48,311 nt of DNA. Source: a virus. The notes beneath the pieces are model-generated. The model searched no databases. It saw only the letters and a program-made list of their open reading frames with translations, and was not told where the DNA came from. How positions within the stretch are numbered: the first letter of the stretch is position 1; each line of letters starts with the position of its first letter. Made by a program: the position numbers and the translations under genes. The stretch spans positions 1-48,311 of IMG/VR virus record IMGVR_UViG_3300027704_000041; one strand, given 5' to 3'. Shown here one piece after another: positions 1 through 8,787 of this stretch.

Positions 1-65
1 GTAGTAGATACTGGCAAGGCGCTACAATGACTATAGTATTAGAATTTTTACAATATAACTCATAA
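1..65 (+). CDS. 3' end of a truncated virion gene
   Basis: Frame 3 is open from the left edge and stops with TAA at 63-65, leaving about 20 C-terminal residues that include WQGATMTIVLEF. The stop overlaps the start of the next gene (TAATG), an arrangement seen repeatedly in this window, so this is probably a real upstream gene of the same operon cut by the window edge. The fragment is too short to assign a function; its position before a fibre gene suggests a tail or fibre component. Confidence 0.5.
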   Translation, partial: SRYWQGATMTIVLEFLQYNS

Positions 66-1210
66 TGGCAAATTTAAATAACAAAATAAGAGGTAAGAAA
101 CTATTTAAAGAAGGTGGTAGCGGAGCTATTGCCTCAAAAGGTAGTGATGGAGAAATAACTGTATCAAAAGAAAAGTCTGATGATTTAGCTAGTCTAAGTG
201 ATATAAGTGAATTATTTAACGACAATGCTCTTTACACTTCTAATAGACACTTATTAAAACAAACGGAAGACTTACGAGAAGACGTTGAAGAATTACACAC
301 GTATATAAAAGACGCGTTTGGAAGCGACTCATCTGCGGCAGCTTCAAAAGGTGGTAAAGGAGATACGGGTAATACAGGTTCTGCGGGTGGAAAAGGAGAC
401 AAAGGAGACAAAGGAGATACAGGATCTACTGGTTCAGCTGGTTCAGCTGGAGGTAAAGGAGACAAGGGTGATACGGGTAGTACTGGATCCGCAGGAGCAA
501 AAGGTAGTACTGGATCCGCAGGATCGAATGGATCAAATGGATCAAATGGTTCAGCTGGTGGTAAAGGAGATAAAGGTGATACAGGAAGCACAGGTGCTAA
601 AGGTGATACAGGCGGTGCTGGAAAAAATGGTAGTAATGGATCTGCTGGAGGCAAGGGTGATAAAGGTGATACAGGTAGTACAGGTTCAACAGGACCAGCT
701 GGTAGTAATGGATCAAATGGTAGTGCTGGAGCAAAAGGTGATAAAGGGGATACTGGTAGCGCGGGTAGTAAAGGTAGTACTGGTAGTGCTGGATCTAATG
801 GATCTAACGGTAGTGCTGGAGCAAAAGGTGCTACGGGAGCTGCAGGATCAACATCATATTCCGCAGGTAACTTAACAAACGTAGGTTATGGTAGCAGTAA
901 TTTAACATGGCGTCAGGGTAGTTCGGACTTTGCTGGTCATGGTGGTTGGGCTAGTAATATAATTAGTAATCACGGAAATGGTTCTAATTACTATAATCAA
1001 ATTATTACATTACCATTCTGGGGAGCGCCTAGCTATTCTAGATTAGAAAGTGGTACTCAAAAAGGACCATGGGTTTTTCTAACTGAAGAAAATCAAGGTA
1101 ATTACATAAAAGGATTTTCAGGATCTCAAGAAATAATCGTACCAGACGGTAAAGGAACTAAAATAAAAACGTTTACATATCGTAACGGTTTATTAGACTC
1201 AATAAAATAA
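65..1210 (+). CDS. Collagen-like phage fibre protein
   Basis: A 381-residue protein in three parts. Residues 1-95 are mostly helical and charged, with a possible coiled-coil or trimerising stretch around 60-85. Residues 96-263 form 56 uninterrupted Gly-X-Y triplets, dominated by GSN, GSA, GDK, GDT and GST with a single proline (GPA). Residues 264-381 are a Gly/Ser/aromatic-rich C-terminal domain that could be the distal knob. Phage collagen-like proteins are usually trimeric tail fibres or head decorations, so a virion surface role is inferred. The start ATG overlaps the stop of the preceding gene (TAATG). Long open frames on the opposite strand and in frame +3 here are by-products of the repeat. 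Confidence 0.8.
   Translation: MANLNNKIRGKKLFKEGGSGAIASKGSDGEITVSKEKSDDLASLSDISELFNDNALYTSNRHLLKQTEDLREDVEELHTYIKDAFGSDSSAAASKGGKGDTGNTGSAGGKGDKGDKGDTGSTGSAGSAGGKGDKGDTGSTGSAGAKGSTGSAGSNGSNGSNGSAGGKGDKGDTGSTGAKGDTGGAGKNGSNGSAGGKGDKGDTGSTGSTGPAGSNGSNGSAGAKGDKGDTGSAGSKGSTGSAGSNGSNGSAGAKGATGAAGSTSYSAGNLTNVGYGSSNLTWRQGSSDFAGHGGWASNIISNHGNGSNYYNQIITLPFWGAPSYSRLESGTQKGPWVFLTEENQGNYIKGFSGSQEIIVPDGKGTKIKTFTYRNGLLDSIK
350..853 (+). repeat. Gly-X-Y coding repeat
   Basis: 504 bases encode 56 consecutive Gly-X-Y triplets. Blocks such as GGK-GDK-GDT-GST and GSN-GSN-GSA recur, with synonymous changes among GGA/GGT and TCA/AGT codons. The region is therefore prone to recombination and length change, and to short-read assembly errors. 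Confidence 0.85.
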
Positions 1211-1228
1211 AAAACAAAAAACAAAAAA

Positions 1229-1570
1229 ATGGCAATTACTTACAAGTGGGATATTTCAGAAATGAAAGCTGATATTCAATCAGAAGGCAAAGACAACGTT
1301 ATTACAAAAGTGATGTATAGTTACCAAGGTTCTGAAGAAGTTGGAGGAGTAACTTATTACTCTGATGTTAATGGAGTGCAAGGTTATGTATACAAAGCTG
1401 GAGATCCTTTTACAGATTATGCAAACACAGAAGCTTTTGAAGACATAGTTATAGGATGGCTGGTAGCATCATTAGATGTATCTGCAATGAAAACTAGAAT
1501 AGACGCAGATATAGATTCTCAAAAAACACCAGTTGAAACAGACTTGTATTTTACATGGCAAATGGCTTAG
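1229..1570 (+). CDS. Small phage protein next to the fibre gene, unknown
   Basis: A 113-residue acidic protein beginning MAITYKWDI. It holds a repeated idea: SEMKADIQSEGK near the N-terminus and SAMKTRIDADIDSQK near the C-terminus, around a Tyr/Gly-rich middle. It follows the collagen-like gene after 18 bases of almost pure A (AAAACAAAAAACAAAAAA), a leader typical of Bacteroidota translation starts. No enzyme motif is visible. Similar small proteins sit beside fibre genes in marine phages from memory, so a virion accessory or fibre chaperone role is possible but not shown. Confidence 0.6.
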   Translation: MAITYKWDISEMKADIQSEGKDNVITKVMYSYQGSEEVGGVTYYSDVNGVQGYVYKAGDPFTDYANTEAFEDIVIGWLVASLDVSAMKTRIDADIDSQKTPVETDLYFTWQMA

Positions 1571-1632
1571 TGATTACAAATTAAAAGAAATGAGTGATAC
1601 TATATATAAGTTAAACAATTAAATATAATAAA

Positions 1633-1887
1633 ATGGCAAAGAAAATTAAGAAAAAAGAATTAGAAGCTTTACAAGGTGTAATTAGCGAGTTAAACCAAAT
1701 TAAATTACAGATAGGAGATCTTGAAGTTTCTAAACATTTACTACTTCATAAGGCAGCTTCTGTAGAAGGTACTGACTTAAAAGAATTACAGGATAAGCTA
1801 GAAGAAGAGTACGGTAAGGTTAATATAAATATATCTGACGGAACCATAACTGAAATGCAAGAAGATGGGCCTAGTAAGGAAGATTAG
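1633..1887 (+). CDS. Small coiled-coil protein
   Basis: 84 residues, starting MAKKIKKKELEAL. Residues 5-65 have heptad-like Leu/Ile spacing and high charge, consistent with a coiled coil; the C-terminus is acidic. A lysine-rich start and A/T-rich leader precede it. It overlaps the next gene by 23 bases, so the two are probably co-translated. The function is unknown; nothing enzymatic is visible. Confidence 0.6.
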   Translation: MAKKIKKKELEALQGVISELNQIKLQIGDLEVSKHLLLHKAASVEGTDLKELQDKLEEEYGKVNINISDGTITEMQEDGPSKED

Positions 1888-2083
1888 TATAGGTAAAGAT
1901 TATAAAAATGATTCAATGCACTATTCCGTAGGCCAAGAGGTTTACGGAGGGCATACTATCGATTGTATAGTAGAAGAGAATGATAAGTTTTCAGTATATA
2001 TTAAGAAAGGTGTAAACGTGTTACCTTGGAAAGATTTCAATAAAAACATGGCTATATCTGTTGAGTATAACTTAGATTACTAA
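1865..2083 (+). CDS. Small hypothetical protein
   Basis: 72 residues if started at 1865, overlapping the preceding gene by 23 bases. A second in-frame ATG at 1916 (MHYSVGQEVYGGH) would give a 55-residue form that avoids the overlap and begins at the more protein-like beta-rich segment. The sequence looks like a small SH3-like or beta-barrel domain (VGQEVYGGHTIDCIVEEND, then VYIKKG), but this is only an impression. It shares its final base with the next start (TAATG), which supports it as a real operon member. Confidence 0.5.
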   Translation: MGLVRKISIGKDYKNDSMHYSVGQEVYGGHTIDCIVEENDKFSVYIKKGVNVLPWKDFNKNMAISVEYNLDY

Positions 2084-2679
2084 TGAAGAGTGTAACCAAT
2101 TTTATAATAAAACCAAAAGAAACCAGATACAACAATACTAAGAAAATAGGTGATAAAAGTCTTATATTAAACACTGAGATATTTACTCATCAAAATGTTA
2201 GTAGAAATGCTATAGTGTTACAAACACCAACAGTAGGTTGTACTGAAATAAAACAAGGTGACGAAGTTATAGTACATCACAATGTTTTTAGAAGATGGAA
2301 AGATATAAAGGGTAGAGAGAAAAACTCAAAATCATTTTACAAAGAAGATATGTATTTCGTTATGCCTGATCAAATATTTGCATATAAGAGAAACGACGTC
2401 TGGAGAGCTGTAAAAGGTTTTAGCTTTGTACAACCATTAGAGAGTGTAGATATGTTGTCTATGGATAAAGAAACGCCGCTCATGGGAGTTGTTAAGCATG
2501 TTGATCCTGATTTAATGGATCAAAAGGTTTACTTAAATTCTTTAATAGGTTTTTCACCTAATTCAGAATATGAATTCATCATAGACGGTAGAAGATTATA
2601 CAGAGTTCCAACGAATGCAATTACAATTAAATATGAATATCAAGGAAACGAAAAGGAATATAATCCAAGCTGGGCATAA
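2083..2679 (+). CDS. Possible tandem GroES-like co-chaperonin
   Basis: 198 residues with two halves that each resemble the GroES beta-barrel pattern. In the first, IVLQTPTVGCTEIKQGDEVI is followed by an exposed loop and then FVMPDQIFAYKR. In the second, PLMGVVKH leads to SEYEFIIDGRRLYRVP and a final ITIKY strand. In GroES the order is: glycine-containing strand, GD-x-V strand, then a strand ending in an acidic-Ile-x-Ala motif. Phage co-chaperonins such as T4 gp31 help the host chaperonin fold the capsid protein, and this gene lies just upstream of the head module. Similarity is read by eye only; an unrelated beta-barrel structural protein is the main alternative. No GroEL gene is in the window. 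Confidence 0.45.
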   Translation: MKSVTNFIIKPKETRYNNTKKIGDKSLILNTEIFTHQNVSRNAIVLQTPTVGCTEIKQGDEVIVHHNVFRRWKDIKGREKNSKSFYKEDMYFVMPDQIFAYKRNDVWRAVKGFSFVQPLESVDMLSMDKETPLMGVVKHVDPDLMDQKVYLNSLIGFSPNSEYEFIIDGRRLYRVPTNAITIKYEYQGNEKEYNPSWA

Positions 2680-2908
2680 AGCAGTTGAGGAATTAATAAA
2701 GGTAGCAGGTGAAAAGATCGTAGACTCAGGAGATGACATATCAGCTGACAGACTTAAAAATGCTGCTGCCACTAAAAAGCTGGCTATATTCGATGCTTTT
2801 GAAATATTAAATAGAATACAAGAAGAAGAAGATTTGCTAAACAATAAACCTAAAGAACAAGCTCAAGAAGTTGCTTTTGGTGGATTTGCAGAAAGGAGAT
2901 CTAAATAA
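2633..2908 (+). CDS. Probable small terminase subunit
   Basis: 91 residues from the ATG at 2633 (MNIKETKRNI); an earlier in-frame ATG at 2615 would add six residues inside the preceding gene. The protein is almost entirely helical: AGHKAVEELIKVAGEKI, then ADRLKNAAATKKLAIFDAFEIL, then an acidic tail. It sits directly before the large terminase and overlaps it by one base (TAATG). Position, size and helical character fit a small terminase subunit that binds the packaging site, but no clear helix-turn-helix is visible, so the call rests mainly on context. Confidence 0.5.
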   Translation: MNIKETKRNIIQAGHKAVEELIKVAGEKIVDSGDDISADRLKNAAATKKLAIFDAFEILNRIQEEEDLLNNKPKEQAQEVAFGGFAERRSK

Positions 2909-5145
2909 TGTATAATCAAACATTATACAAGGTCATAGAACCTATAAAAATAAATACCATAAAAAGACTTAACAAGTCCAAGAAGTGGGATTACGGGTAT
3001 AACAAAGAGCACGACGTAATTGTCATAAGCAAGACCGGTGAGATTGGTGAAATATATGAGATTCAAAACCTTAGAATAGCACTACCAAAAGCCGTAAACC
3101 CTCATAAATTTAGTAAGGATAAGTGGGAGGTTACTGAGTACCCTAGTGAATTAAAGCGAATTAAAAGTATTTTTGATTGGCGAGATTATCCTGAGGACTT
3201 TAAAGAGAAGTGGTATGAGTACATTAATACAGAATTTAAAAAACGTGAAGATGGCTTTTGGTTTAATTCCAAAGGTAAGCCTACTTACATTACTGGTTCT
3301 CATTACATGTACCTGCAGTGGTCCAAGATTGATGTTGGGTTCCCAGACTTTAGAGAGGCCAACCGTCTTTTTTTCATATTCTGGGCCGCCTGTGTTGCAG
3401 ACCCACGGTGTTACGGTATGTCCTATCTCAAGAATAGACGTTCTGGCTTCTCGTATATGGCATCCGGAGTTTGCGTCGACATGGCTACCATATCAACCGA
3501 CTCACGTTTTGGGATACTGTCCAAATCTGGCCCCGATGCTAAGAAGATGTTCACAGACAAGGTTGTCCCTATTTCCGTTAATTATCCGTTCTTCTTTAAA
3601 CCAATACAAGACGGAATGGACCGTCCAAAGACCGAATTGGCCTATCGTGTACCCGCTAGTAAACTTACCAGAAAATCCATTACCAGAACCAGTTCTAACC
3701 AATCCAAGACCAATGAAGCGAATGAAGAACTTACCGGTTTGGACTCAACGATCGACTGGAAGAATACAGGGGACAACTCCTATGATGGTGAGAAGCTCAA
3801 GCTCCTCGTCCACGATGAATCAGGTAAGTGGGAACGCCCGAACAACATCCTCAACAACTGGCGTGTCACGAAAACCACCCTTAGATTAGGTAGTAGAATT
3901 ATAGGTAAGTGTATGATGGGATCAACATCAAACGCTTTAGACAAAGGAGGAGATAATTTTAAGAAATTATACAAAGCATCAGATGTTACAAAAAGAAACC
4001 GCAATGGACAGACTAGCTCAGGACTATATAGTTTGTTCATACCTATGGAATGGAATTACGAAGGATTCATTGACGCTCATGGCTTACCTGTATTCGACAC
4101 ACCCGAGCAGGAAACTTTTGGCCCATATGGGGAAAACATTGATATAGGAATACTAGAGCATTGGCAAAATGAAGTTGATGGATTAAAAACAGATGGTGAT
4201 GCTTTAAACGAGTTTTATCGTCAGTTTCCAAGAACTGAAGAACATGCTTTTAGAGATGAAACAAAAAACAGTATATTCAACCTAGCGAAAATATACGAAC
4301 AAATAGATTTTAATGAGGATCTTAACAATGATTCTCAACTTACAACAGGAAGTTTTCAATGGATGAATGGAATGAAAGATACTAGAGTTATGTTTTATCC
4401 AAATCCAGCTGGTAGATTTAAAGTCAGTTGGGTTCCACCATTAAACAAACAAAACCTTAGTATTGTTAAAAACGGTATGAAATACCCAGCTAACGAACAT
4501 ATGGGTGCTTTTGGTTGTGATAGTTACGATATATCAGGAACAGTTGACGGAAAAGGTTCTAACGGAGCTTTACACGGTCTTACAAAGTTTAGTATGGAAG
4601 ATTGTCCACCTAATCAATTGTTTTTAGAGTACGTAGCAAGACCACAAACTGCTGAGATCTTCTTTGAAGACGTTCTAATGGCACTTGTATTCTACGGGAT
4701 GCCTATATTAGCAGAAAACAATAAACCTCGTCTATTGTATTATTTAAGAAGACGTGGTTACAGAGGTTATTCAATGAATAGGCCTGATAAGATTTGGAAT
4801 AAACTATCTGTTGCTGAAAAGGAAATAGGTGGTATACCAAACTCAAGTGAAGATATAAAGCAAGCACATGCGGCTGCTATTGAAATGTATATACAAGATC
4901 ATGTTGGCATGAAGGCAGATAATACATTTGGAACATGTTATTTTAATGAAACATTACAAGACTGGGCAAAGTTTGATATTAATAATCGTACTAAATTTGA
5001 TGCGGCTATTAGTTCAGGATTAGCTATAATGGCTTGTAACAGACACTTGTATAGAGCAAACCCAATTATGAAGAAAGAAAAATTAAACTTAAGCATATCT
5101 AAATACGGACAGGCAGGTATGACTTCAAAACTAATAGAAAATTAA
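2908..5145 (+). CDS. terL: Large terminase subunit (packaging ATPase-nuclease)
   Basis: 745 residues. The N-terminal ATPase shows a deviant Walker A around residues 175-182 (KNRRSGFS) and a Walker B with catalytic acid at D303-E304 (LLVHDES). The C-terminal RNase H-like nuclease starts around residue 530, with likely metal-binding D538 and D541 in FGCDSYD. It powers DNA translocation into the prohead and cuts the concatemer. Small terminase lies upstream, portal follows two bases downstream. Oddity: from roughly 2960 to 3885, covering the ATPase, the DNA is clearly richer in G+C and in CGN arginine codons than the rest of the gene and genome, with a sharp return to AT-rich sequence just after Walker B. 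Confidence 0.9.
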   Translation: MYNQTLYKVIEPIKINTIKRLNKSKKWDYGYNKEHDVIVISKTGEIGEIYEIQNLRIALPKAVNPHKFSKDKWEVTEYPSELKRIKSIFDWRDYPEDFKEKWYEYINTEFKKREDGFWFNSKGKPTYITGSHYMYLQWSKIDVGFPDFREANRLFFIFWAACVADPRCYGMSYLKNRRSGFSYMASGVCVDMATISTDSRFGILSKSGPDAKKMFTDKVVPISVNYPFFFKPIQDGMDRPKTELAYRVPASKLTRKSITRTSSNQSKTNEANEELTGLDSTIDWKNTGDNSYDGEKLKLLVHDESGKWERPNNILNNWRVTKTTLRLGSRIIGKCMMGSTSNALDKGGDNFKKLYKASDVTKRNRNGQTSSGLYSLFIPMEWNYEGFIDAHGLPVFDTPEQETFGPYGENIDIGILEHWQNEVDGLKTDGDALNEFYRQFPRTEEHAFRDETKNSIFNLAKIYEQIDFNEDLNNDSQLTTGSFQWMNGMKDTRVMFYPNPAGRFKVSWVPPLNKQNLSIVKNGMKYPANEHMGAFGCDSYDISGTVDGKGSNGALHGLTKFSMEDCPPNQLFLEYVARPQTAEIFFEDVLMALVFYGMPILAENNKPRLLYYLRRRGYRGYSMNRPDKIWNKLSVAEKEIGGIPNSSEDIKQAHAAAIEMYIQDHVGMKADNTFGTCYFNETLQDWAKFDINNRTKFDAAISSGLAIMACNRHLYRANPIMKKEKLNLSISKYGQAGMTSKLIEN
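2960..3885 (+). other. GC-rich compositional segment inside terL
   Basis: By hand count, 3301-3900 holds about 279 G/C in 600 bases (about 46%), while four 60-base lines just downstream (3901-4080 and 4261-4320) hold about 80 in 240 (about 33%). Within 3361-3890 arginine is mostly CGT/CGG/CGC, whereas flanking genes use almost only AGA, and codons ending in C (GCC, ACC, TCC, CTC, AAC) are common. The right edge is sharp near 3885; the left edge is gradual, with AAG- and CGN-type codons from about 2960. The reading frame is unbroken. Confidence 0.7.
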
Positions 5146-5146
5146 T

Positions 5147-7570
5147 ATGGCTGAGTCAGTTGTAAAAGGTTATTTTCCGAGTCAAGTTGTACCTGACGCA
5201 GAAAAAGTGAGTGCTGAGTATGGTTTACAAGTTGGTAAAGCTATTGAGTACGAGTGGTTTGATAGATCTAATTCTAATCAAAGGTATAATCAACATCAAG
5301 CAGAGTTTCATAAACTGAGACTTTACGCTAGAGGCGAACAGCCAATTCAAAAATATAAAGATGAGTTATCTATAAATGGTGACTTAAGCTATTTAAACTT
5401 AGACTGGAAACCAGTACCTATTATTCCTAAATTTGTGGATATAGTAGTTAATGGTATTTCAGAAAGATCCTATGATATAAAATGTTTCTCTCAAGATCCT
5501 TATGGTATCAGCAAGAGAACAAAGTATATGGAATCTATAATAAGAGATATGGAAACTCAAGAACTAAGTGACTTTGCGCAAGAAGCGTTTGGAATATCTT
5601 TGTTTGAAAATCCACCTGAAAAATTACCAGACAGTCAAGAAGAACTAGATCTTCACATGCAACTTAGCTACAAGCAAGGTATAGAGCTAGCTGAAGAGCA
5701 AGCTATAAACGTGTTGTTAAAAGGTAATAGATACGATTTAGTTAAAAGAAGAGTTAACTATGATCTAACCACTATTGGTATAGGTTGTGTTAAAAACACT
5801 TTCAGTAAGTCAGAAGGTGTTAAAGTTGAATATGTAGATCCAGCTAATATAGTTTATTCTTACACAGAAGATCCTGACTTTCAAGATATATACTACGTGG
5901 GTGAGGTTAAAACCATACCTATAAATGAATTAAAGAAAGAATTTCCTAGTCTAACAGATGAGGATTTAAAAAGCATAGCTAATCAAAGTATACATAGTTC
6001 TGGTTATTCTAATAATAGATACGATTCTGCTTACTATGACGACAAGAATCAAATTCAAGTTTTGTATTTTAACTACAAGACATACATGAATGAAGTATAC
6101 AAAGTTAAAGAAACGTCTACAGGTGCTGAAAAAATAATACTAAGAGATGATACATTTGATCCACCTATAAACGAGATGACTGGTAATTTTGGTAAAATAT
6201 CAAGATCATTAGAAGTGTTGTATGAAGGTGTGTTAATATTAGGTAGTGATTACTTGTTAAAGTGGGAACTAGCTAAGAACATGATGAGACCTAAGAGTGA
6301 TTATAGTAAAGTTAAAATGAACTACGCTATCAACGCTCCTAGAATGTATAAAGGTAATATTGATTCACTAGTAAAACGTATAACAGGTTTTGCTGATATG
6401 ATTCAACTAACGCATCTAAAATTACAACAAGTCATGTCTAGGATGGTTCCAGACGGTGTTTATCTAGACGCTGACGGATTAGCTGAGGTTGATCTTGGTA
6501 ATGGAACAAATTATAATCCACAAGAAGCGTTAAATATGTTCTTTCAGACGGGATCTATAATAGGTAGGTCTTTCACTTCTGAAGGAGATATGAATCCAGG
6601 AAAAATACCGATACAAGAGATATCAAGCGGTAGTGGTGGTCAAAAAATGCAATCATTGATTCAAAATTACAACTACTATTTACAAATGATACGTGACGTT
6701 ACTGGCTTAAACGAAGCTAGAGATGGTAGTACGCCAGATAGTAGAGCTCTAGTAGGTGTTCAAAAACTAGCGGCAGCAAATTCAAACACAGCTACAAGAC
6801 ACATACTACAGTCTGGATTATCTTTAACTCAAGAATTAGCAGAGGGTTTATCACTTAGAATATCAGATATATTAGAGTTCTCTCCAACAAGAGAGGCTTT
6901 TATACAGAAAATAGGTAATCAAAACGTTGGAGTGTTAGAAGATATATCTAATTTATATTTACATGATTTTGGCATATTCATAGAGTTAACTCCAGATGAA
7001 GAAGAAAAAGCTATACTAGAAAACAATATACAGGCAGCTGTTGCTGGTGGTTTGATAGATTTAGAAGATGCTATAGATCTTAGAGAGATTAAAAACATAA
7101 AACTTGCAAATCAATTATTAAAAATACGTAGAAAGAAAAAGCAAGAAAGAGAACAGCAAGTGCAGCAAGAGAACATTCAAGCTCAAGCACAAGCAAATGC
7201 TCAAGCTCAGCAGGTAGCTGCTCAAGCAGAAGTTCAAAAAGCACAGCAGTTGTTTCAAATAGAAACCCAAATGGAGCAAATGAAAGGTCAAATAGCAAGT
7301 CAAAAAATGCAAGAAGAGGCTATGCTTAAGAAAGAACTAATGGCTTTAGAGTTTGACTTTAACATGCAATTAAAAGGCATGGAGGTTGATAACGCTAAAG
7401 GCAAAGAGCAATACAAAGAAGATCGTAAAGACGATAGAACAAAAATACAAGCTACTCAACAAAGTGAGTTGATAGCTCAAAGACAAAACGACTCACCTCC
7501 TAAGAAGTTTGAATCTTCCGGGAACGACAATATGAGTGGATTTGACTTAGGTTCGTTTGGACCTATGTAA
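5147..7570 (+). CDS. Portal protein
   Basis: 807 residues, directly downstream of terL, the usual portal position. The core includes the segment around residues 390-560 with SSGSGGQKMQSLIQNYNYYL and the conserved-looking PDSRALVGVQKLAAANSNTA, typical of long podovirus/crAss-like portals. From about residue 665 the C-terminus is a long Gln/Ala/Glu-rich coiled coil, ending in a low-complexity tail. It forms the dodecameric channel at the capsid vertex. The Gln/Ala-rich tail likely lies inside or beneath the head. Assignment uses length, order and sequence feel; the alternative of another large structural protein is unlikely. Confidence 0.85.
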   Translation: MAESVVKGYFPSQVVPDAEKVSAEYGLQVGKAIEYEWFDRSNSNQRYNQHQAEFHKLRLYARGEQPIQKYKDELSINGDLSYLNLDWKPVPIIPKFVDIVVNGISERSYDIKCFSQDPYGISKRTKYMESIIRDMETQELSDFAQEAFGISLFENPPEKLPDSQEELDLHMQLSYKQGIELAEEQAINVLLKGNRYDLVKRRVNYDLTTIGIGCVKNTFSKSEGVKVEYVDPANIVYSYTEDPDFQDIYYVGEVKTIPINELKKEFPSLTDEDLKSIANQSIHSSGYSNNRYDSAYYDDKNQIQVLYFNYKTYMNEVYKVKETSTGAEKIILRDDTFDPPINEMTGNFGKISRSLEVLYEGVLILGSDYLLKWELAKNMMRPKSDYSKVKMNYAINAPRMYKGNIDSLVKRITGFADMIQLTHLKLQQVMSRMVPDGVYLDADGLAEVDLGNGTNYNPQEALNMFFQTGSIIGRSFTSEGDMNPGKIPIQEISSGSGGQKMQSLIQNYNYYLQMIRDVTGLNEARDGSTPDSRALVGVQKLAAANSNTATRHILQSGLSLTQELAEGLSLRISDILEFSPTREAFIQKIGNQNVGVLEDISNLYLHDFGIFIELTPDEEEKAILENNIQAAVAGGLIDLEDAIDLREIKNIKLANQLLKIRRKKKQEREQQVQQENIQAQAQANAQAQQVAAQAEVQKAQQLFQIETQMEQMKGQIASQKMQEEAMLKKELMALEFDFNMQLKGMEVDNAKGKEQYKEDRKDDRTKIQATQQSELIAQRQNDSPPKKFESSGNDNMSGFDLGSFGPM

Positions 7571-7600
7571 TTAATTTTTATAATTTTATAATATTTTATT

Positions 7601-8761
7601 ATGGCTAAAAAAGAAAATGTAGTCGAAGAAGTGGTAGAGCTGGTTGAAGAAACAAATGCTCCTACTGAAAAGACTGAACAAGGTGATCTAGTACCTGAAG
7701 TTACTGTCAAAGAAGATGGAACACATAAAATAGATTTTGACAAGTTAGTAGCTAAGCCAGAAAAAGGCAAGGTAGCTAAAGAAGAAGTTAAAGAAGAAGT
7801 TAAGGTTGAGGAGCCTGTAACTGTTGTTGAAGAAGAGGTTGTGCCTAAAGAGCCAACTGTTCTTGAGGAAATAACAGAAGAAAAGATTGTGGAAAAAGCT
7901 GAAGAAATTGCAGAAGCAGTTGTTGAGGCTCAAGAAACCGGAATAGATTTGCCAGAAAACATTCAAAAAGTTGTAGACTTCATGGATGAGACTGGTGGTA
8001 GTTTAGAAGACTATGTTAAGCTTAATACAGATATAGAAGCTTTAAATGAAGAACAACTACTTATGGAGTATTATCAAAATACTAAACCACATTTAGATGT
8101 ATCAGAAATAAACTTTCTACTTGAGGACAAGTTTTCCTACGAGGACGAGGTTGATGAAGAGAGAGATATTAAGAGAAAAAAACTAGCTAAAAAAGAAGAA
8201 CTAGCAAATGCTAAGAATCATCTTAACGGCTTAAAATCAAAATACTATGAAGAAATAAAAGCTGGCTCTAGGTTAGCTCCTGAGCAAAAGAAAGCTGTGG
8301 ATTTTTTTAATAGATATAATAAAAATCAAGAGGTTGCTGATAAGCAAACTAAAACATTCAACAATAAAACTAACCAAGTTTTTAATGACGATTTCAAAGG
8401 TTTTGAATACAACGTCGGAGACAAGAGGTATAGATTTAATGTTAAAAACCCGAATGAGATTAAAGATAAACAAGGCAACATTAATAATTTTGTTAAGAAG
8501 TTTCTTGACAAGAACAATGAAATGGAAGACGCTGCAGGTTATCATAAGTCTTTATTCACCGCGATGAATCCCGATGCAATCGCTAACCATTTTTACGAAC
8601 AAGGAAAATCTGATGCTATGAGGCAAAGTATTGCTTCTACAAAAAACATCAGCATGGATCCTAGAAAGGCTCAAGGAGCAGCACCTAAATCAGGTACTAC
8701 TTATAAGTCTGTAGATTCAGATGGTTCAACAGTTAATTGGGGATTCAAAAAAAGAAAATAA
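7601..8761 (+). CDS. Scaffold-like head assembly protein
   Basis: 386 residues, very acidic and low-complexity in the first 130 (runs of Glu, Val and Lys), then helical with a basic coiled coil (RDIKRKKLAKKEELANAKNH). It lies between portal and major capsid genes, the standard position of scaffolding proteins in tailed phages, and its composition fits one. No separate prohead protease was found between portal and capsid, so this may be a releasable scaffold rather than a cleaved one. The start follows an A/T-rich leader (ATATTTTATTATGG). Confidence 0.7.
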   Translation: MAKKENVVEEVVELVEETNAPTEKTEQGDLVPEVTVKEDGTHKIDFDKLVAKPEKGKVAKEEVKEEVKVEEPVTVVEEEVVPKEPTVLEEITEEKIVEKAEEIAEAVVEAQETGIDLPENIQKVVDFMDETGGSLEDYVKLNTDIEALNEEQLLMEYYQNTKPHLDVSEINFLLEDKFSYEDEVDEERDIKRKKLAKKEELANAKNHLNGLKSKYYEEIKAGSRLAPEQKKAVDFFNRYNKNQEVADKQTKTFNNKTNQVFNDDFKGFEYNVGDKRYRFNVKNPNEIKDKQGNINNFVKKFLDKNNEMEDAAGYHKSLFTAMNPDAIANHFYEQGKSDAMRQSIASTKNISMDPRKAQGAAPKSGTTYKSVDSDGSTVNWGFKKRK

Positions 8762-8787
8762 TTAACAAAAATTAAAAATTAAAAATT

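Noticed and set aside
232-875. Long open frames on the minus strand and in frame +3 inside the collagen-like gene
   Set aside because: They mirror the Gly-X-Y repeat, giving Pro-rich or Val/Lys-rich low-complexity text, and lack their own context.
1590-1622. Ten-codon ORF (MSDTIYKLNN) between the 113- and 84-residue genes
   Set aside because: Too short to support as a gene; could be a remnant of a longer one.
3173-4040. Overlapping frames in terL, including a 238-residue plus frame (3173-3889)
   Set aside because: They coincide with the GC-rich segment, where stops are rarer, while the terminase frame carries all the motifs.
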